Shown in pieces: positions 34,822 to 44,123 of a stretch of 64,000 bases of DNA. The stretch spans positions 744,001 to 808,000 of the forward strand of contig NZ_JAVHTY010000003.1 in NCBI RefSeq assembly GCF_031085165.1. Direction: 5' to 3'. Position numbers and translations under genes: made by a program. Position 1 is the stretch's first letter; the number at the start of each line of letters is the position of its first letter. The notes beneath the pieces are model-generated. The model had not been told where the DNA came from. It ran no database searches and saw nothing but the letters and a program-made list of their open reading frames with translations. This DNA comes from Pseudomonas sp. 102515. Its GTDB lineage: Bacteria; Pseudomonadota; Gammaproteobacteria; Pseudomonadales; Pseudomonadaceae.

Positions 34822-35046
34822 TCAGGCGTCGCTGGCGGTCGCCTTCTTGCGCGACCGGCTGCGCGGCTTGGGTGCCGGCGGGGCGACGCTGCTCTGGATG
34901 CCGCCGACCTGGGTCAGGTTGTCGTCGGGCTGGTCTTCCAGTTCGCGGTTGGCCTGAAACCAGTGCTCGAAATCCTGGCCATCGGGACGGCCTTCGCGTT
35001 CCCAGATTTCATAGGCGCGCTGGCGGATGCGTTCTTCGAGAGTCAT
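34822..35046 (-). CDS. DUF2934 domain protein
   Basis: The 74-residue protein starts at 35046, with GGAGGTGA just upstream. The N-terminal half matches DUF2934: LEERIRQRAYEIWEREGRPD, then DFEHWFQANREL, which form a short helical domain. The C-terminus is Pro/Ser/Lys/Arg-rich (KPRSRSRKKATA) and probably disordered and nucleic-acid-friendly. The function is unknown. It ends 12 nt from the convergent chemoreceptor stop. Confidence 0.8.
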   Translation of the reverse strand: MTLEERIRQRAYEIWEREGRPDGQDFEHWFQANRELEDQPDDNLTQVGGIQSSVAPPAPKPRSRSRKKATASDA

Positions 35047-35184
35047 ACCGGTCACCTCCAAAGGGACGGGGGAGAGCGGCCGGCCGGTCCGGCGCTCATC
35101 CTGACTAGGCCCGGAACCGCAGCCAAAAGTTTCTCCCGGGGCCCCGCATTCCAGGCGCAATTCCCGCTCGCACGGCTCTGGGAA

Positions 35185-35198
35185 GCCGCTTCAGCGGC
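35185..35198 (-). terminator. Small hairpin after the AraC gene
   Basis: GCCGCT and AGCGGC pair around a 2-nt centre, 24-37 bases past the restored AraC stop. It is weak and lacks a clear T-run. Confidence 0.25.
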
Positions 35199-35221
35199 CC
35201 AGACCGTTCGTCGGTGCTCGG

Positions 35222-36048
35222 CTAGGCTTGCCAGGCGCGGCGATAGGCACCGGGTGCCACGCCATAGGCCTGCTTGAATTGGCGAGTGAGATGGCTCTGG
35301 TCCGCGAAGCCCAGCTGCAGGGCCACCTCCAACGGCGCCCAGCCAGCCCGCAGCAGCCCCTGGGCGCGGTCAGGCGTTGTTGCTTGAGCCAGGCATGGGG
35401 CGGCAGGCCGGTCGCGCGGCGGAACACCCGCAGGAAATGAAAGGGCGACAGCCCCACCGCCTGGGCCAGCTCTTCGAGGCTGGGCGGTTGCTGCAACCGC
35501 TGACCGAGCAGTTCCCGCGCGCGTTGCACGGCCAGGGGTTCGCGACCCGGCTCCGGGATGGCCCCCAGGCGGGCGTGGTGGCAGAACAGCAGTAATAGTG
35601 CCTCACGCCAGGCGGTCTGCTGTTCCAGAGCCTCGGCGCCATGGTCGGCCAACCGATGCAGGTGGCCGAAAGCCGCGCTCACCTGGGGATCGTGCAGCAC
35701 GCTGGTGGCGAAGGCCGGGGTGGCGTCCAGCGGGCGTCCCAGTTCGGCGAAGACCGGTGCCAGCTGCGCCAGCGTCGGATAGAAGCCGCGGTATTGCCAA
35801 CCTTCTTCCACCGCCGTAGCGCCGGTGTGCAACTCGTCCGGGTTGATCAGCACCAGGCTGCCCACCGTCGCGAAGTGCTCGACGCCGCGATGGTTGAAAC
35901 GTTCGACACCGCACTCGATCAAGGCGAACACATAACCGTCGTGGGCATGGGGGACAAAGCGTCGGCGTCGATAATGGGCGTGTAACAACTCGACGCCCCC
36001 CAGCCTAGGGGCGGACCAGAGCCGGCCCCGTTCTTCTTGTTCCTTCAT
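35222..36048 (-). pseudogene. AraC-family regulator broken by a one-base frameshift
   Basis: The N-terminal cupin-like arabinose-binding domain (residues 20-130) and the first HTH (LEELAQAVGLSPFHFLRVFR) are normal. The frame then runs PHAWLKQQRLT and turns into nonsense (APRGCCGLAG) to a late stop at 35191. If one C is restored near 35364-35370 (expected LTRAQGLL), the next frame gives the missing second HTH with GFADQSHLTRQFKQAYGVAP and ends at TAG 35224. This is textbook AraC. The gene is therefore truncated in DNA binding, or the base is missing from the assembly. It adjoins azlCD, its likely target. Confidence 0.85.
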
Positions 36049-36083
36049 GATGCCCTCGGGATGACTCGGCTCACCTTAGCGCG

Positions 36084-36395
36084 CTACAGCAGCCAGCGCA
36101 GCAGATAGAACACGCCCATGCTGAGCACCACCGTGGTCAGCACCCGCCGCGTCCAGAGCATCAGCCCCACCGCAGCCAGGCCCGCCAGTAGATAGGGATC
36201 GACCAGGGTCGCGGCCAGGGAGGCGTCGCCCGAGAACAGGATGGGCCCGCAGATGGCGGTGAGCATTCCCGGCACGGCGAATTCCAGGAAGGTGCGCAGG
36301 TGGCGCCCCAGGCGCAGCGGCAGCCGTGGCTCGAGGAAGACATAGCGGTTGAAGAAGACCAGGGCGGCCATGCCGAGCAGGGTGGCGAGGATCAT
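36084..36395 (-). CDS. azlD: AzlD family branched-chain amino-acid exporter subunit
   Basis: The 103-residue protein has three or four hydrophobic segments: ILATLLGMAALVFFNRYVFL, the central FLEFAVPGMLTAICGPILF, and LLAGLAAVGLMLW with VLSMGVFYLLRWLL at the end. It is the small partner of AzlC; together they export branched-chain or related amino acids. Its ATG overlaps the azlC stop by 4 nt (ATGA), so translation is coupled. The two are usually found with a regulator, here the broken AraC gene downstream. Confidence 0.85.
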   Translation of the reverse strand: MILATLLGMAALVFFNRYVFLEPRLPLRLGRHLRTFLEFAVPGMLTAICGPILFSGDASLAATLVDPYLLAGLAAVGLMLWTRRVLTTVVLSMGVFYLLRWLL

Positions 36396-37084
36396 GAGCA
36401 ACGCTCCCGCAGTCGACGCACCAGGAAGCCCACGCACATCCCCGCCAGGCCGCCCAGCACCAGGGCGCCCTGCCAGTGCAGGTGATGCAGCCAGACCGAC
36501 ACCAGCAGGGCGGTGAGCACGCAGGCCACGGTGGCCAGGTCGCGCACCAGGGGCACCACCAGGGCGATGAAGGTGGCGGCGATGGAGAAGTCCAGGCCCA
36601 GGGTGGCCAGGTTGGGCAGCACCCGCCCCAGCAGCAGGCCGGCCAGGGTGAAGAGGTTCCACAGCAGATAGAAGCTCAGGCCCATGCCCAGGGCGCGCCA
36701 GCGGTCGAAGCCCGCCGGTTGTTCGGCATGGTTCAGGGCGAAGAATTCGTCGGTGAGCAGGAAGCCGAAGCCCAGCCGCCAGGGTAGTGGCTGCGGCGCC
36801 AGCACGCGTCTCATGTGCAGGCCATAGAGCAGGTGCTGGGAGGTCAGCAACAGGGTGGTCAGCAGGATGGTCGCCAGGCCCGCGCCGGCCTTGAGCAGGC
36901 CCAGGGCCACCAGTTGCGCCGCCCCGGCGAACACCAGCAGGGAAAAGGCCTGGCCTTCCAGCACGCTGAGGCCGGTCTCGATGGCCAGGGCGCCGACCAG
37001 GATGCCCCAGGGCGCGCAGGCCAGCGACAGCGGCATGATCTGCCAGGCGCCCTGGAGGAAGGCGCGGCGGCGGGAAGCGGTCAT
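36392..37084 (-). CDS. azlC: AzlC family branched-chain amino-acid exporter subunit
   Basis: The 230-residue inner-membrane protein has the AzlC signature GAWQIMPLSLACAPWGILVG near the N-terminus, VFAGAAQLVALGLL in the next helix, and the paired SQHLLYGLHMRRVL and LTDEFFALNH loops. About seven hydrophobic segments are seen. The start at 37084 is the only ATG that preserves the whole first helix. It precedes azlD, with which it forms the exporter. The direction of transport in the family is outward, for example of valine or azaleucine; the exact substrate is not known here. Confidence 0.9.
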   Translation of the reverse strand: MTASRRRAFLQGAWQIMPLSLACAPWGILVGALAIETGLSVLEGQAFSLLVFAGAAQLVALGLLKAGAGLATILLTTLLLTSQHLLYGLHMRRVLAPQPLPWRLGFGFLLTDEFFALNHAEQPAGFDRWRALGMGLSFYLLWNLFTLAGLLLGRVLPNLATLGLDFSIAATFIALVVPLVRDLATVACVLTALLVSVWLHHLHWQGALVLGGLAGMCVGFLVRRLRERCS

Positions 37085-37167
37085 CGGCAGGGCTCCGGAG
37101 GGCAGGGGATACCCAGGGTGCCGCACCGCGTCGCCGCCGTCTTGAACGTTCTTGCGCTGGTGCGCCC

Positions 37168-37959
37168 TCAACCTTCCAGCAGGGCGAACAGCTCCAGGTA
37201 CTGCCGGGTCAGCTTGTGGCCTGGGTCGAGGTGGATCAGCGGGCGATGCTGCTGGTGGGATTCGCGCATCTTCACCGAAGACATCAGCGGCGCCGCCAGT
37301 ACCGGCAGGTCGCGCGCCTGGAGTTCCTCGATCAGCTGGCGTGGGGTACTGGCCTGGGCGTGGTACTGGTTGATGACGATGCCCTCGACCGCGAGCTTCT
37401 CGTTGTAGTCCTCGCGGATCTCCTCCAGCTCCTCGATCAGGTCGTAGAGCGCCTGCTGGGCGAAGACATCGCAGTCGAAGGGGATCAGGCAGCGATCGGC
37501 GGCGATCAGCGCCGAGATGCTGTAGAAGTTCAGCGCCGGCGGGGTGTCCAGGTAGATGCGGTCGTAGTCCTCGCCGAGCTTGTCGAGGTACTTGGCGAGC
37601 TTCTGGATCTTGTACTTGGCTTCGAGCTTGAACTGCAGCTCGCTCAGCTCGCCGGAGGCGGCGATCAGATCCAGATTCGGCCAGGCGGTGGCGTGGATGT
37701 TGGCCTGGGCCTTCTTGCCGCCACTGAGGGTCTGCTTGAAGAAGTCGGCGATACCGTGGGGCAGGTCGTCGCCCACCTGGCCGGTGAGGTACTGGCTGGA
37801 GTTGGCCTGGGGATCGAGGTCCACCAGCAGGGTGCGATAGCCCTCGTGGGCGCTGATGGCCGCCAGGTTGCAGGCGATGCTGGACTTGCCGACACCGCCC
37901 TTCTTGTTGAAGACCACGCGGCGCAGGGCATGACCGGAGGGAGAGCTGTGTGCGTTCAT
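37168..37959 (-). CDS. Orphan ParA-family ATPase
   Basis: This 263-residue ATPase has the deviant Walker [10 protein letters not shown] (residues 19-27) with the signature Lys, Walker A' DLDPQANSS, and a switch region [16 protein letters not shown]. In the ParA/MinD group the ATP-bound dimer binds DNA or membrane to position cargo. No parB, cheW, flagellar or cellulose gene is adjacent, so its cargo is unknown. It could act on a plasmid-like locus, a chemosensory cluster or a large complex elsewhere. It is divergent from an OBAP-like gene. Confidence 0.9.
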   Translation of the reverse strand: MNAHSSPSGHALRRVVFNKKGGVGKSSIACNLAAISAHEGYRTLLVDLDPQANSSQYLTGQVGDDLPHGIADFFKQTLSGGKKAQANIHATAWPNLDLIAASGELSELQFKLEAKYKIQKLAKYLDKLGEDYDRIYLDTPPALNFYSISALIAADRCLIPFDCDVFAQQALYDLIEELEEIREDYNEKLAVEGIVINQYHAQASTPRQLIEELQARDLPVLAAPLMSSVKMRESHQQHRPLIHLDPGHKLTRQYLELFALLEG

Positions 37960-38157
37960 TGAGTCGTCCCGACAGTGAGAGGAGCACTGAGGTGCAAAGG
38001 TGTGGCTGTGGCGTTTCGCTTATACCGAAAGGCCAGGCGCGGACGATGACGAATTTATGGCCGTTGCATGACATTCATATGACGAGCCTAGCGCAGCGGT
38101 GGAACCTTGGCGCCTGCCCGGCCTTCGAACTCGGCAAGCTCCCGTCGAGAATCCGCC

Positions 38158-38952
38158 ATGAATGCCCGCCGACTCCTTGCCTTGCTGCTGCTCGCCTGCG
38201 CTCCCCTGACCCAGGCCGCCAACGACACCCAGTCGCCGGTACCGGTGCCGGGTGCTCCCGCCCAGACCGATACCCGGGTGCTCGAAGCCGGCGCCGATGT
38301 GCTGCAGCGCAAGCCGCCCATCGCCGCCCTCAACACCTATCTGGACGGCTTCCACTTCTACAACGGCCACCCCAATAGCCAGATGGAGGCGCATCACTAT
38401 TGCAGTGTCCTGGGCGAAGAGATGTTCCAGTGCGTGATCTACGACGGCAATGTCGCCGATGCCAAGCTGATGGGCGTCGAGTACATCATCAGCGAGCGGC
38501 TGTTCAAGACCCTGCCCGAGGCCGAGAGGGCGCTCTGGCACAGCCATGTGCACGAGGTGAAGTCGGGCCAGCTGGTCGCGCCCGGCGTGCCCCAGGTGGC
38601 CGAGCACCGGCTGATGGACAAGCTGGTGCACACCTACGGCAAGACCTGGCACACCTGGCATACCGATCAGGACCTGGAGCTGCCCCTGGGCGTCCCCCAG
38701 CTGATGATGGGCTTCACCGCCGATGGCCAGCTGGATCCCAAGCTGCTCGCCGAGCGTGACCGCCGCCTGGGCGTCTCGTCCACCGAGACCAAGGCCGCCC
38801 GCGCCGATCTGCCGACCCCCGCGGTCGCCTCCGGCGCCGACGCCTGGCAGCAGGGCCAGGTCATCCAGCTGCAGGACCCCACCGGCCAGTTGCACAAGCA
38901 CGCCGGCGAGCACACCGAAAAGGGCGTCAATACCAGTTCGAACAAGCCTTGA
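38158..38952 (+). CDS. OBAP/DUF1264 family secreted protein
   Basis: This 264-residue product has a signal peptide (MNARRLLALLLLACAPLTQA, cut near residue 20). The mature part matches DUF1264 / oil-body-associated protein: AALNTYLDGFHFYNGHPNSQ, MEAHHYCSVLGEEMFQCVIY, GVEYIISERLFKTLPEAER and WHSHVHEVKSGQL. The His-rich motifs could bind metal. The family is known from seeds, where it helps oil-body structure; the bacterial role is unknown. It is rightward, between parA and the zinc-ribbon gene. Confidence 0.85.
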   Translation: MNARRLLALLLLACAPLTQAANDTQSPVPVPGAPAQTDTRVLEAGADVLQRKPPIAALNTYLDGFHFYNGHPNSQMEAHHYCSVLGEEMFQCVIYDGNVADAKLMGVEYIISERLFKTLPEAERALWHSHVHEVKSGQLVAPGVPQVAEHRLMDKLVHTYGKTWHTWHTDQDLELPLGVPQLMMGFTADGQLDPKLLAERDRRLGVSSTETKAARADLPTPAVASGADAWQQGQVIQLQDPTGQLHKHAGEHTEKGVNTSSNKP

Positions 38953-38961
38953 GACGCACTG

Positions 38962-40026
38962 TCAGGACATGCCGGTCAGGCGTTGTTCAGACCCACGCGC
39001 CGCCGTCCCACAGGCGTGGCAGAAGTGCGCGAAGGCGCTCTTGCGTGTCTGGCAGGCGCCACAGTGGTCGTGCAGGCCGATGCCGCAGTGGGGGCAGAAG
39101 TCGATCCCCACATCCTTGAGATCCACCGGCCGCTCGCAACCCGGGCAGACGCCCTTGGCCAGCCGCGCCAGGGCGGTGTCGTAGTGCAGCTCTTCGCGCC
39201 GCACCGTATCGGGCTGGGCCTCCTTCAGCGCCAGGCGCGCACGGTAATCCTGCAGGGCGCGGATGGCGTAGCGACCGCCCAGCACGGTCAGCAGGATACC
39301 TACCAGATAGCGGACATAGCCGCCATAACTGGGTAGATAGGGCACCAGCTCGACGAAGAAGGCGAACAGCGCGAAGAAGATGAAGCCCCAAACGAAGGGC
39401 CACCAGGTGCTCTTGCGCTTCTTCGCGAACAGCCAGGCAGCGATGGCCAGCAAGGGTAGCGTCAGCGCCAGGCGATAGAGGAAAACTCGTAATTCGGCCT
39501 GCTGCTGGGCAGCGAACCAGGCCTGCTGGGCCGCGTCGCTCAGGTCGGCCAGGCTACGCGCGGCGGCGGCCGAGCGCTGTTCGGCGGCGAGCAAGGCCTG
39601 CTGCTGGCGTTCGACCTCCTGCCCGGCGGCGCGCTCGCCGGCCTTGAGCGCGTCCAGGGCGCGGCTGCGGGCGATCAGTTCGCCATCCTGCTCGGGGCGC
39701 TGGGTGGTCTGGCGGGTGGCCAGCCAGTTGTCGAAGGTCTCGCGATTGGCCTGGTAGCTGCGCGCCGCGGCCGCTTGCTGCAGCTGGGCCTGGTCGAGGG
39801 CGTCCTGGGCGTCGCGCCTGGCCCGATTGGCCTGGCGCTGGACGTCACGCGCCGCAGCGGTGGCGGCCGGGTCCATGAAGTCTTCCAGGCTCTGCTGGCG
39901 CTCGACCTGGGGCAGATCGCCGACCAGGGTGCCGCCCAGGCCGATGAGGAAGCCGGCGAACACCAGCGCCAGCAGCCAGAGGCCGCGGTTGAACCATTTT
40001 TCCGAGAGTCGCAGCGATTTGCCCAT
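38962..40026 (-). CDS. Coiled-coil membrane protein with C-terminal zinc ribbons
   Basis: The 354-residue protein starts with a hydrophobic anchor (residues 15-36, GLWLLALVFAGFLIGLGG). A coiled coil rich in Ala/Gln/Arg (45-180) is followed by three more hydrophobic segments (about 182-200, 212-232 and 238-250). The C-terminus has two zinc ribbons, CPGC with CPHCG and CGAC with CHACG. It is an inner-membrane protein; the function is unrecognised. It faces the OBAP-like gene with only 9 bp between stops. Confidence 0.7.
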   Translation of the reverse strand: MGKSLRLSEKWFNRGLWLLALVFAGFLIGLGGTLVGDLPQVERQQSLEDFMDPAATAAARDVQRQANRARRDAQDALDQAQLQQAAAARSYQANRETFDNWLATRQTTQRPEQDGELIARSRALDALKAGERAAGQEVERQQQALLAAEQRSAAAARSLADLSDAAQQAWFAAQQQAELRVFLYRLALTLPLLAIAAWLFAKKRKSTWWPFVWGFIFFALFAFFVELVPYLPSYGGYVRYLVGILLTVLGGRYAIRALQDYRARLALKEAQPDTVRREELHYDTALARLAKGVCPGCERPVDLKDVGIDFCPHCGIGLHDHCGACQTRKSAFAHFCHACGTAARGSEQRLTGMS

Positions 40027-40080
40027 GGGTCCGTCCTGGTCGAAAGAAGGCTCAGCTTAGCTGCTCCCCCGCCGCTCCGC

Positions 40081-40926
40081 TCAGGCCAGCTTGATCGCCA
40101 CCACCCCGGCGACGATGGCCAGGCCGGCGCAGATGCGGCCCAGCGGCAGGCTTTCGTGCAGCCAGAAGACCCCGATCAGCAGGGCGAACAGCACGCTGGT
40201 CTCGCGCAGCGCCGAGACCAGTCCGAGGGGCGCCTGGGTGGTGGCGACGATCACCAGGCTGTAGGCCAGCATCGACATGACCCCGCCCGCCAGCCCGGCG
40301 CGCCAGTGCGGACCGAGCCCGGCGAAGGCCGAGGCACCGCGACTCAGCCGCAGGACCAGCGCCGCCACCACGCCGTTGACCGCGAACAGCCAGAGGGCAT
40401 AGGCCACGGCATTGCCACTGGCGCGGGCGCCGAGGGCATCGGCCAGGGTGTAGGCGGCGATGAAGCTGCCGGTGGTGAAGGCGCAGACCAGCAGCGCCAG
40501 GCTGGGGGGCGTGCCGCGTCGGGCCCCGAGCAGCGCCATCAGGGCGAGACCGGTCACCAGCAGGCCGAGGCCGAGCAGGGCGGGTGGCGAGAGCCTTTCG
40601 CCGAGGGCGAGAAAGGCCACCAGACTGACCAGCAGGGGCGCGCTGCCGCGGGAGAGGGGATAGACCTGGCCGAGATCGCCATAGCGGTAGGCGCGGGCGA
40701 GAAAGGCGTTGTAGCCGATGTGCAGCAGGGCGGAGAGGGCGATCCAGGGCCAGGCCGCGGCGGGTGGCAGGGCGACGAAGGGCAGCGCCAGCAGGGCGGC
40801 AAGGCCGGCGCCGATCTGGATCAGGCTGGCGGTGAGAAAGCGATCGAGGCCGATCTTGAGCAGGGCGTTCCAGCCGGCGTGCAACAGGGCGGCGAGCAAT
40901 ACCAGAGCGAACAGGGGCGTGGTCAC
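40081..40926 (-). CDS. EamA/DMT family transporter
   Basis: The 281-residue protein has ten hydrophobic segments in two homologous EamA halves. LLAALLHAGWNALLKIG and YPLSRGSAPLLVSLVAFLAL mark the first half, and VIVATTQAPLGLVSALRETS and LLIGVFWLHESLP the second. The start is GTG at 40926: GGAG lies 5 nt upstream and it gives a clean first helix. DMT carriers exchange small metabolites, amino acids or drugs; the substrate is unknown. It is divergent from the DUF1275 gene. Confidence 0.85.
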   Translation of the reverse strand: MTTPLFALVLLAALLHAGWNALLKIGLDRFLTASLIQIGAGLAALLALPFVALPPAAAWPWIALSALLHIGYNAFLARAYRYGDLGQVYPLSRGSAPLLVSLVAFLALGERLSPPALLGLGLLVTGLALMALLGARRGTPPSLALLVCAFTTGSFIAAYTLADALGARASGNAVAYALWLFAVNGVVAALVLRLSRGASAFAGLGPHWRAGLAGGVMSMLAYSLVIVATTQAPLGLVSALRETSVLFALLIGVFWLHESLPLGRICAGLAIVAGVVAIKLA

Positions 40927-41053
40927 GAGGCCTCCGGCCAGGCGGGTCCACCAGTCTAGCCCAGGGCGCCTTCCGGGAGGCCGCCCATGGCGCCCGAACC
41001 CTGGACGCTCCACACTGGCAGCCGTGTTTAGCTGCCGCGCCAGGATGGCTGCC

Positions 41054-41743
41054 ATGAATCCCTCCGCTTCCCTTCCGCCCCTCGCCCCGCCCGCGATGCC
41101 GCGCCACGGCGCGGTCGGCCTGGCGCTGGTCGCCGGTCTGTCGCTGCTGGCCGGCATGACCGATGCCATCGGCTTTCTCGCCACCGGCGACTTCGTCTCC
41201 TTCATGAGCGGTAATACCACCCGTATGGCTGCCGATGTGGCGGCAGGCCGCTGGGCCGCCGCGGGGCACCTGGCGCTGGCCATAGGCACCTTCGTGCTGG
41301 GTAACGCCGGCGGCGTGCTGCTGCAGCGGCTGACCCGCCAGCGGGCCTGCCTGCTGCTCGGCCTGCTGGCCCTGCTGCTGGTCGTGGCGGCCAGCCTGCC
41401 CGCGGGGCGCCTGGCCCTGCTGACGGGCGTGTTCGCCATGGGCATGGTCAATGCGGTGGTGGAGCAGGTCTATGGCCTGCCCATCGGCCTTACCTACGTC
41501 ACCGGCGCCCTGTCGCGCTTCGGACGCGGTCTGGGTCACTGGCTGCTGGGCGAACGCCGCCACGGCTGGCGCATCCAGCTGGTGCCCTGGCTGGGCATGC
41601 TGCTCGGTGGGGTGTTGGGCGCTGCGCTGGAAGCGGGACTGGGCCTGGCGGCCTGGTATGCCGGCGCGGCCCTGGCCGCGACCCTGGCGGTGGTCTTTCG
41701 CCTGATCCCACGGGCCTGGCAACTGGGTTATCTGGCGTCATGA
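41054..41743 (+). CDS. YoaK/DUF1275 family membrane protein
   Basis: This 229-residue protein has six hydrophobic segments and the DUF1275 core LLAGMTDAIGFLATGDFVSFMSG-NTT near residues 30-56, with later GMVNAVVEQVYGLPIGLTYV and TGALSRFG. The function of the family is not established; a permease role is often assumed. ATG 41054 is preferred because AGGA lies 8 nt upstream; ATG 41045 is possible. Its stop overlaps the histidine kinase ATG by 4 nt, so the two are expressed together. Confidence 0.82.
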   Translation: MNPSASLPPLAPPAMPRHGAVGLALVAGLSLLAGMTDAIGFLATGDFVSFMSGNTTRMAADVAAGRWAAAGHLALAIGTFVLGNAGGVLLQRLTRQRACLLLGLLALLLVVAASLPAGRLALLTGVFAMGMVNAVVEQVYGLPIGLTYVTGALSRFGRGLGHWLLGERRHGWRIQLVPWLGMLLGGVLGAALEAGLGLAAWYAGAALAATLAVVFRLIPRAWQLGYLAS

Positions 41744-43371
41744 GCGCCGCGACCCAGACCCTGGGCGTCAGCCCCCGCGATCCCGAACTCGGCCAGGCCA
41801 AGGTCCGTCTGGCCTTCATCCTGCCGGCCTCGGCCTACATCATCGGCGCCTGGGCCTGGGGGCTGTTCGGTACCGCCATCCTGCTGGCCAACCTGCTGTG
41901 CTACGCCCTGTTCGCCGTGGTGGCCGTCGGCCTGTTCTTCGAGGTCCGGCGGCGGCCAGGGTTGAAGCCCTGGAGAAGGCTGCTGGCCATGAGCCTGGAC
42001 TTCAGTGCCATCACCTTTTCCTCCATCGCCAGCGGCGAGGCCCTGCTGCCGCTGTTCGGCGTGCTGCTCTGGGTCACGGTGGGCAACGGCCTGCGCTATG
42101 GGCGTGGCTACCTGCTGCTGGCCACCGGACTGTCGCTGACCGCCCTGGCCGCCATCATCGCCGGGATGCCCTTCCTGCAGCGCTATCCCACGGTGGCCCT
42201 GATGATGCTGGTGACCGCGCTGCTGGTGCCCGGCTACGTGTATTTCCTGCTGACCCGCATCCAGGATTCGCTGCGCGAGACCCAGGCGGCCAACCTGGCC
42301 AAGGCGCGCTTCCTGGCCCAGGCCAGCCATGACCTGCGCCAGCCGATCCATTCCATCGGCCTGTTCACCGCCTGCCTGCGTGATGGCCAACTGAGCGCCG
42401 ATCAGAGCCGGCTGGTCGACAGCATCGACCGCTCGCTGCTCGGCGTCGAGCAACTGTTCCGCTCGCTGCTGGACATCTACACCCTCGATCAGAAGCAGGT
42501 CAGTCCGCGGCGCACGGTGGTCGATCTGGATACCCTGTTCGGCGACCTGGTGCGGCAGAACGCCGAGGCGGCGCGCTGGGCCGGGGTGGATATCCGCTGG
42601 CGTGCCTGTGGGTTGCAGGTCTACAGCGATCCGGCGCTGCTGCTCACCTCGCTGCAGAATCTGCTGTCCAACGCCCTCAAGTACGCACCTGGCAAGCCCC
42701 TGCTGCTGGCAATGCGCCGCGGCCAGGGGCGACTCACTCTGGTGGTCTACGACCAGGGCCCCGGCATCGCCGCCGAGCACCTGCCGCACCTGTGCGAGGA
42801 GTTCTACCGGGTGCGGGAGACGCGCGATCGCGACATCGAGGGCGTCGGCCTGGGGCTGTCCATCGTGCAGCGCATCGCGACCCTGCTCGAGCTGCGGCTG
42901 ACCGTCCGCTCCCGGCCCGGGCGGGGCACGGCGGTCAGCCTTCAGGGCCTGCCGCTCGCCGCGGTACCGCTGGAGGCACGACCAAGACCGGTGAGCGGCC
43001 CCCAGCACCTGCTCGCCGGCTGGCGGATCCTGCTCATCGAAGACGACGCCAATGTGCTGCTGGCCACCGCGACGCTGCTGCGCGGTTGGGGCTGCAAGGT
43101 CACCACCGCCACCAGCATCCCCTCCGGCGCCGTGAGCTGCGACCTGGTGATCAGCGATTTCGATCTGGATCGCAGTGCCTCGGGCGCCGACTGCATCGCC
43201 TATCTCAATCGGCTGCAGGGCCGGCGCATCCCGGCCATCGTGGTGACCGGGCATGACATTCCCCAGGTGCAGCAGGCGCTAGGCGACGCCGAGATCCCGG
43301 TGCTGGCCAAGCCGGTGCGACCGGCGGAATTGCGTGCCCTGCTGCTGGCCTTTCGCGTCGCGGCTAGCTGA
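41740..43371 (+). CDS. Hybrid sensor histidine kinase with C-terminal receiver
   Basis: The 543-residue protein has an N-terminal membrane region of about six helices (residues 24-180). The kinase has the H-box [15 protein letters not shown] (HDLRQP subtype), an N-box [11 protein letters not shown], a G1 box DQGPGI and a G2 box [10 protein letters not shown] receiver follows (about 430-540) with IEDDANV, the phospho-acceptor Asp in VISDFDL, and KPV. It overlaps the DUF1275 gene upstream. A convergent LuxR-type response regulator overlaps its 3' end and is its likely partner. The signal is unknown; the multi-helix input could sense membrane or energy state. Confidence 0.9.
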   Translation: MSAATQTLGVSPRDPELGQAKVRLAFILPASAYIIGAWAWGLFGTAILLANLLCYALFAVVAVGLFFEVRRRPGLKPWRRLLAMSLDFSAITFSSIASGEALLPLFGVLLWVTVGNGLRYGRGYLLLATGLSLTALAAIIAGMPFLQRYPTVALMMLVTALLVPGYVYFLLTRIQDSLRETQAANLAKARFLAQASHDLRQPIHSIGLFTACLRDGQLSADQSRLVDSIDRSLLGVEQLFRSLLDIYTLDQKQVSPRRTVVDLDTLFGDLVRQNAEAARWAGVDIRWRACGLQVYSDPALLLTSLQNLLSNALKYAPGKPLLLAMRRGQGRLTLVVYDQGPGIAAEHLPHLCEEFYRVRETRDRDIEGVGLGLSIVQRIATLLELRLTVRSRPGRGTAVSLQGLPLAAVPLEARPRPVSGPQHLLAGWRILLIEDDANVLLATATLLRGWGCKVTTATSIPSGAVSCDLVISDFDLDRSASGADCIAYLNRLQGRRIPAIVVTGHDIPQVQQALGDAEIPVLAKPVRPAELRALLLAFRVAAS

Positions 43372-44005
43372 GCGAGCGCTGGGCGCCGAGGCCGGCCTTG
43401 GCGCCGAAGGCGGCCGCCGCCGCGCGGCTGCCGACGCCCAGGGTGCGCAGCAGTGCGGAGACATGAATACGCACGGTAAAGGGCGAGATGGCCAGGCTCC
43501 GGGCGATCTCCTTGTTGCTCAGGCCCTGAGTGATCAGGCCGAGCACCTCCAGCTGCCGCGGCGTCAGCGCCTGCACCCGGTTATCGGGCGCCAGGTTGAC
43601 CGGGGCCAGGCTCGGCGTGGCATAGCGCACCACCGGTTGCCCGGCGAGGCAGTCGGCGATCGCCTCGGCGATGGCCGCCGGTGGCAGCGCCTTGCCGATG
43701 AAGCCATCCACGCCCGCCGCCACGATATGCTCGATCACCGTGGCGTCTTCCAGCATCGACACCACGATCAGGGTGCTGCGCTTGAATTCCTGGCGCAGGG
43801 CGCGCAGCGAAAAACTCAGGTCCTGGCCGGGATAGAGCAGGTCCAGCAGCAGGCCGCTGGGCGGCTTGCCCTGGCGCGCCAGTTCCAGAACCTGTTGCAG
43901 GCTGTCGGCCTGCTCCACCTGTGCCTGCGGCTGCAGCTGGCGCAGGATGCGCACCAGGCCTTCACGAAACAGCGGATGGTCGTCGGCGACGATGAAACGT
44001 TGCAT
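43364..44005 (-). CDS. LuxR/NarL-family response regulator
   Basis: The 213-residue protein has a receiver (1-120) with acidic pocket [11 protein letters not shown], phospho-acceptor Asp55 in [10 protein letters not shown] and the signature Lys in GFIGKAL. The HTH follows (145-205): [20 protein letters not shown], then [20 protein letters not shown]. Its stop lies 8 bases inside the end of the convergent hybrid kinase gene. HDLRQP hybrid kinases are often paired with such regulators, so a phosphorelay between the two is likely. The target genes are unknown. Confidence 0.92.
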   Translation of the reverse strand: MQRFIVADDHPLFREGLVRILRQLQPQAQVEQADSLQQVLELARQGKPPSGLLLDLLYPGQDLSFSLRALRQEFKRSTLIVVSMLEDATVIEHIVAAGVDGFIGKALPPAAIAEAIADCLAGQPVVRYATPSLAPVNLAPDNRVQALTPRQLEVLGLITQGLSNKEIARSLAISPFTVRIHVSALLRTLGVGSRAAAAAFGAKAGLGAQRSLS

Positions 44006-44123
44006 CTCTGGCTATCCTGGGGCCACAGGCTCCGGCCGCAACTCCGGGATGGCCCAAAGCCTTTAGTCTAGCGCAGCGGTCGAAAGTGGACCACTTGGTA
44101 AAACGTTTGGACCGCCGCCGCGC

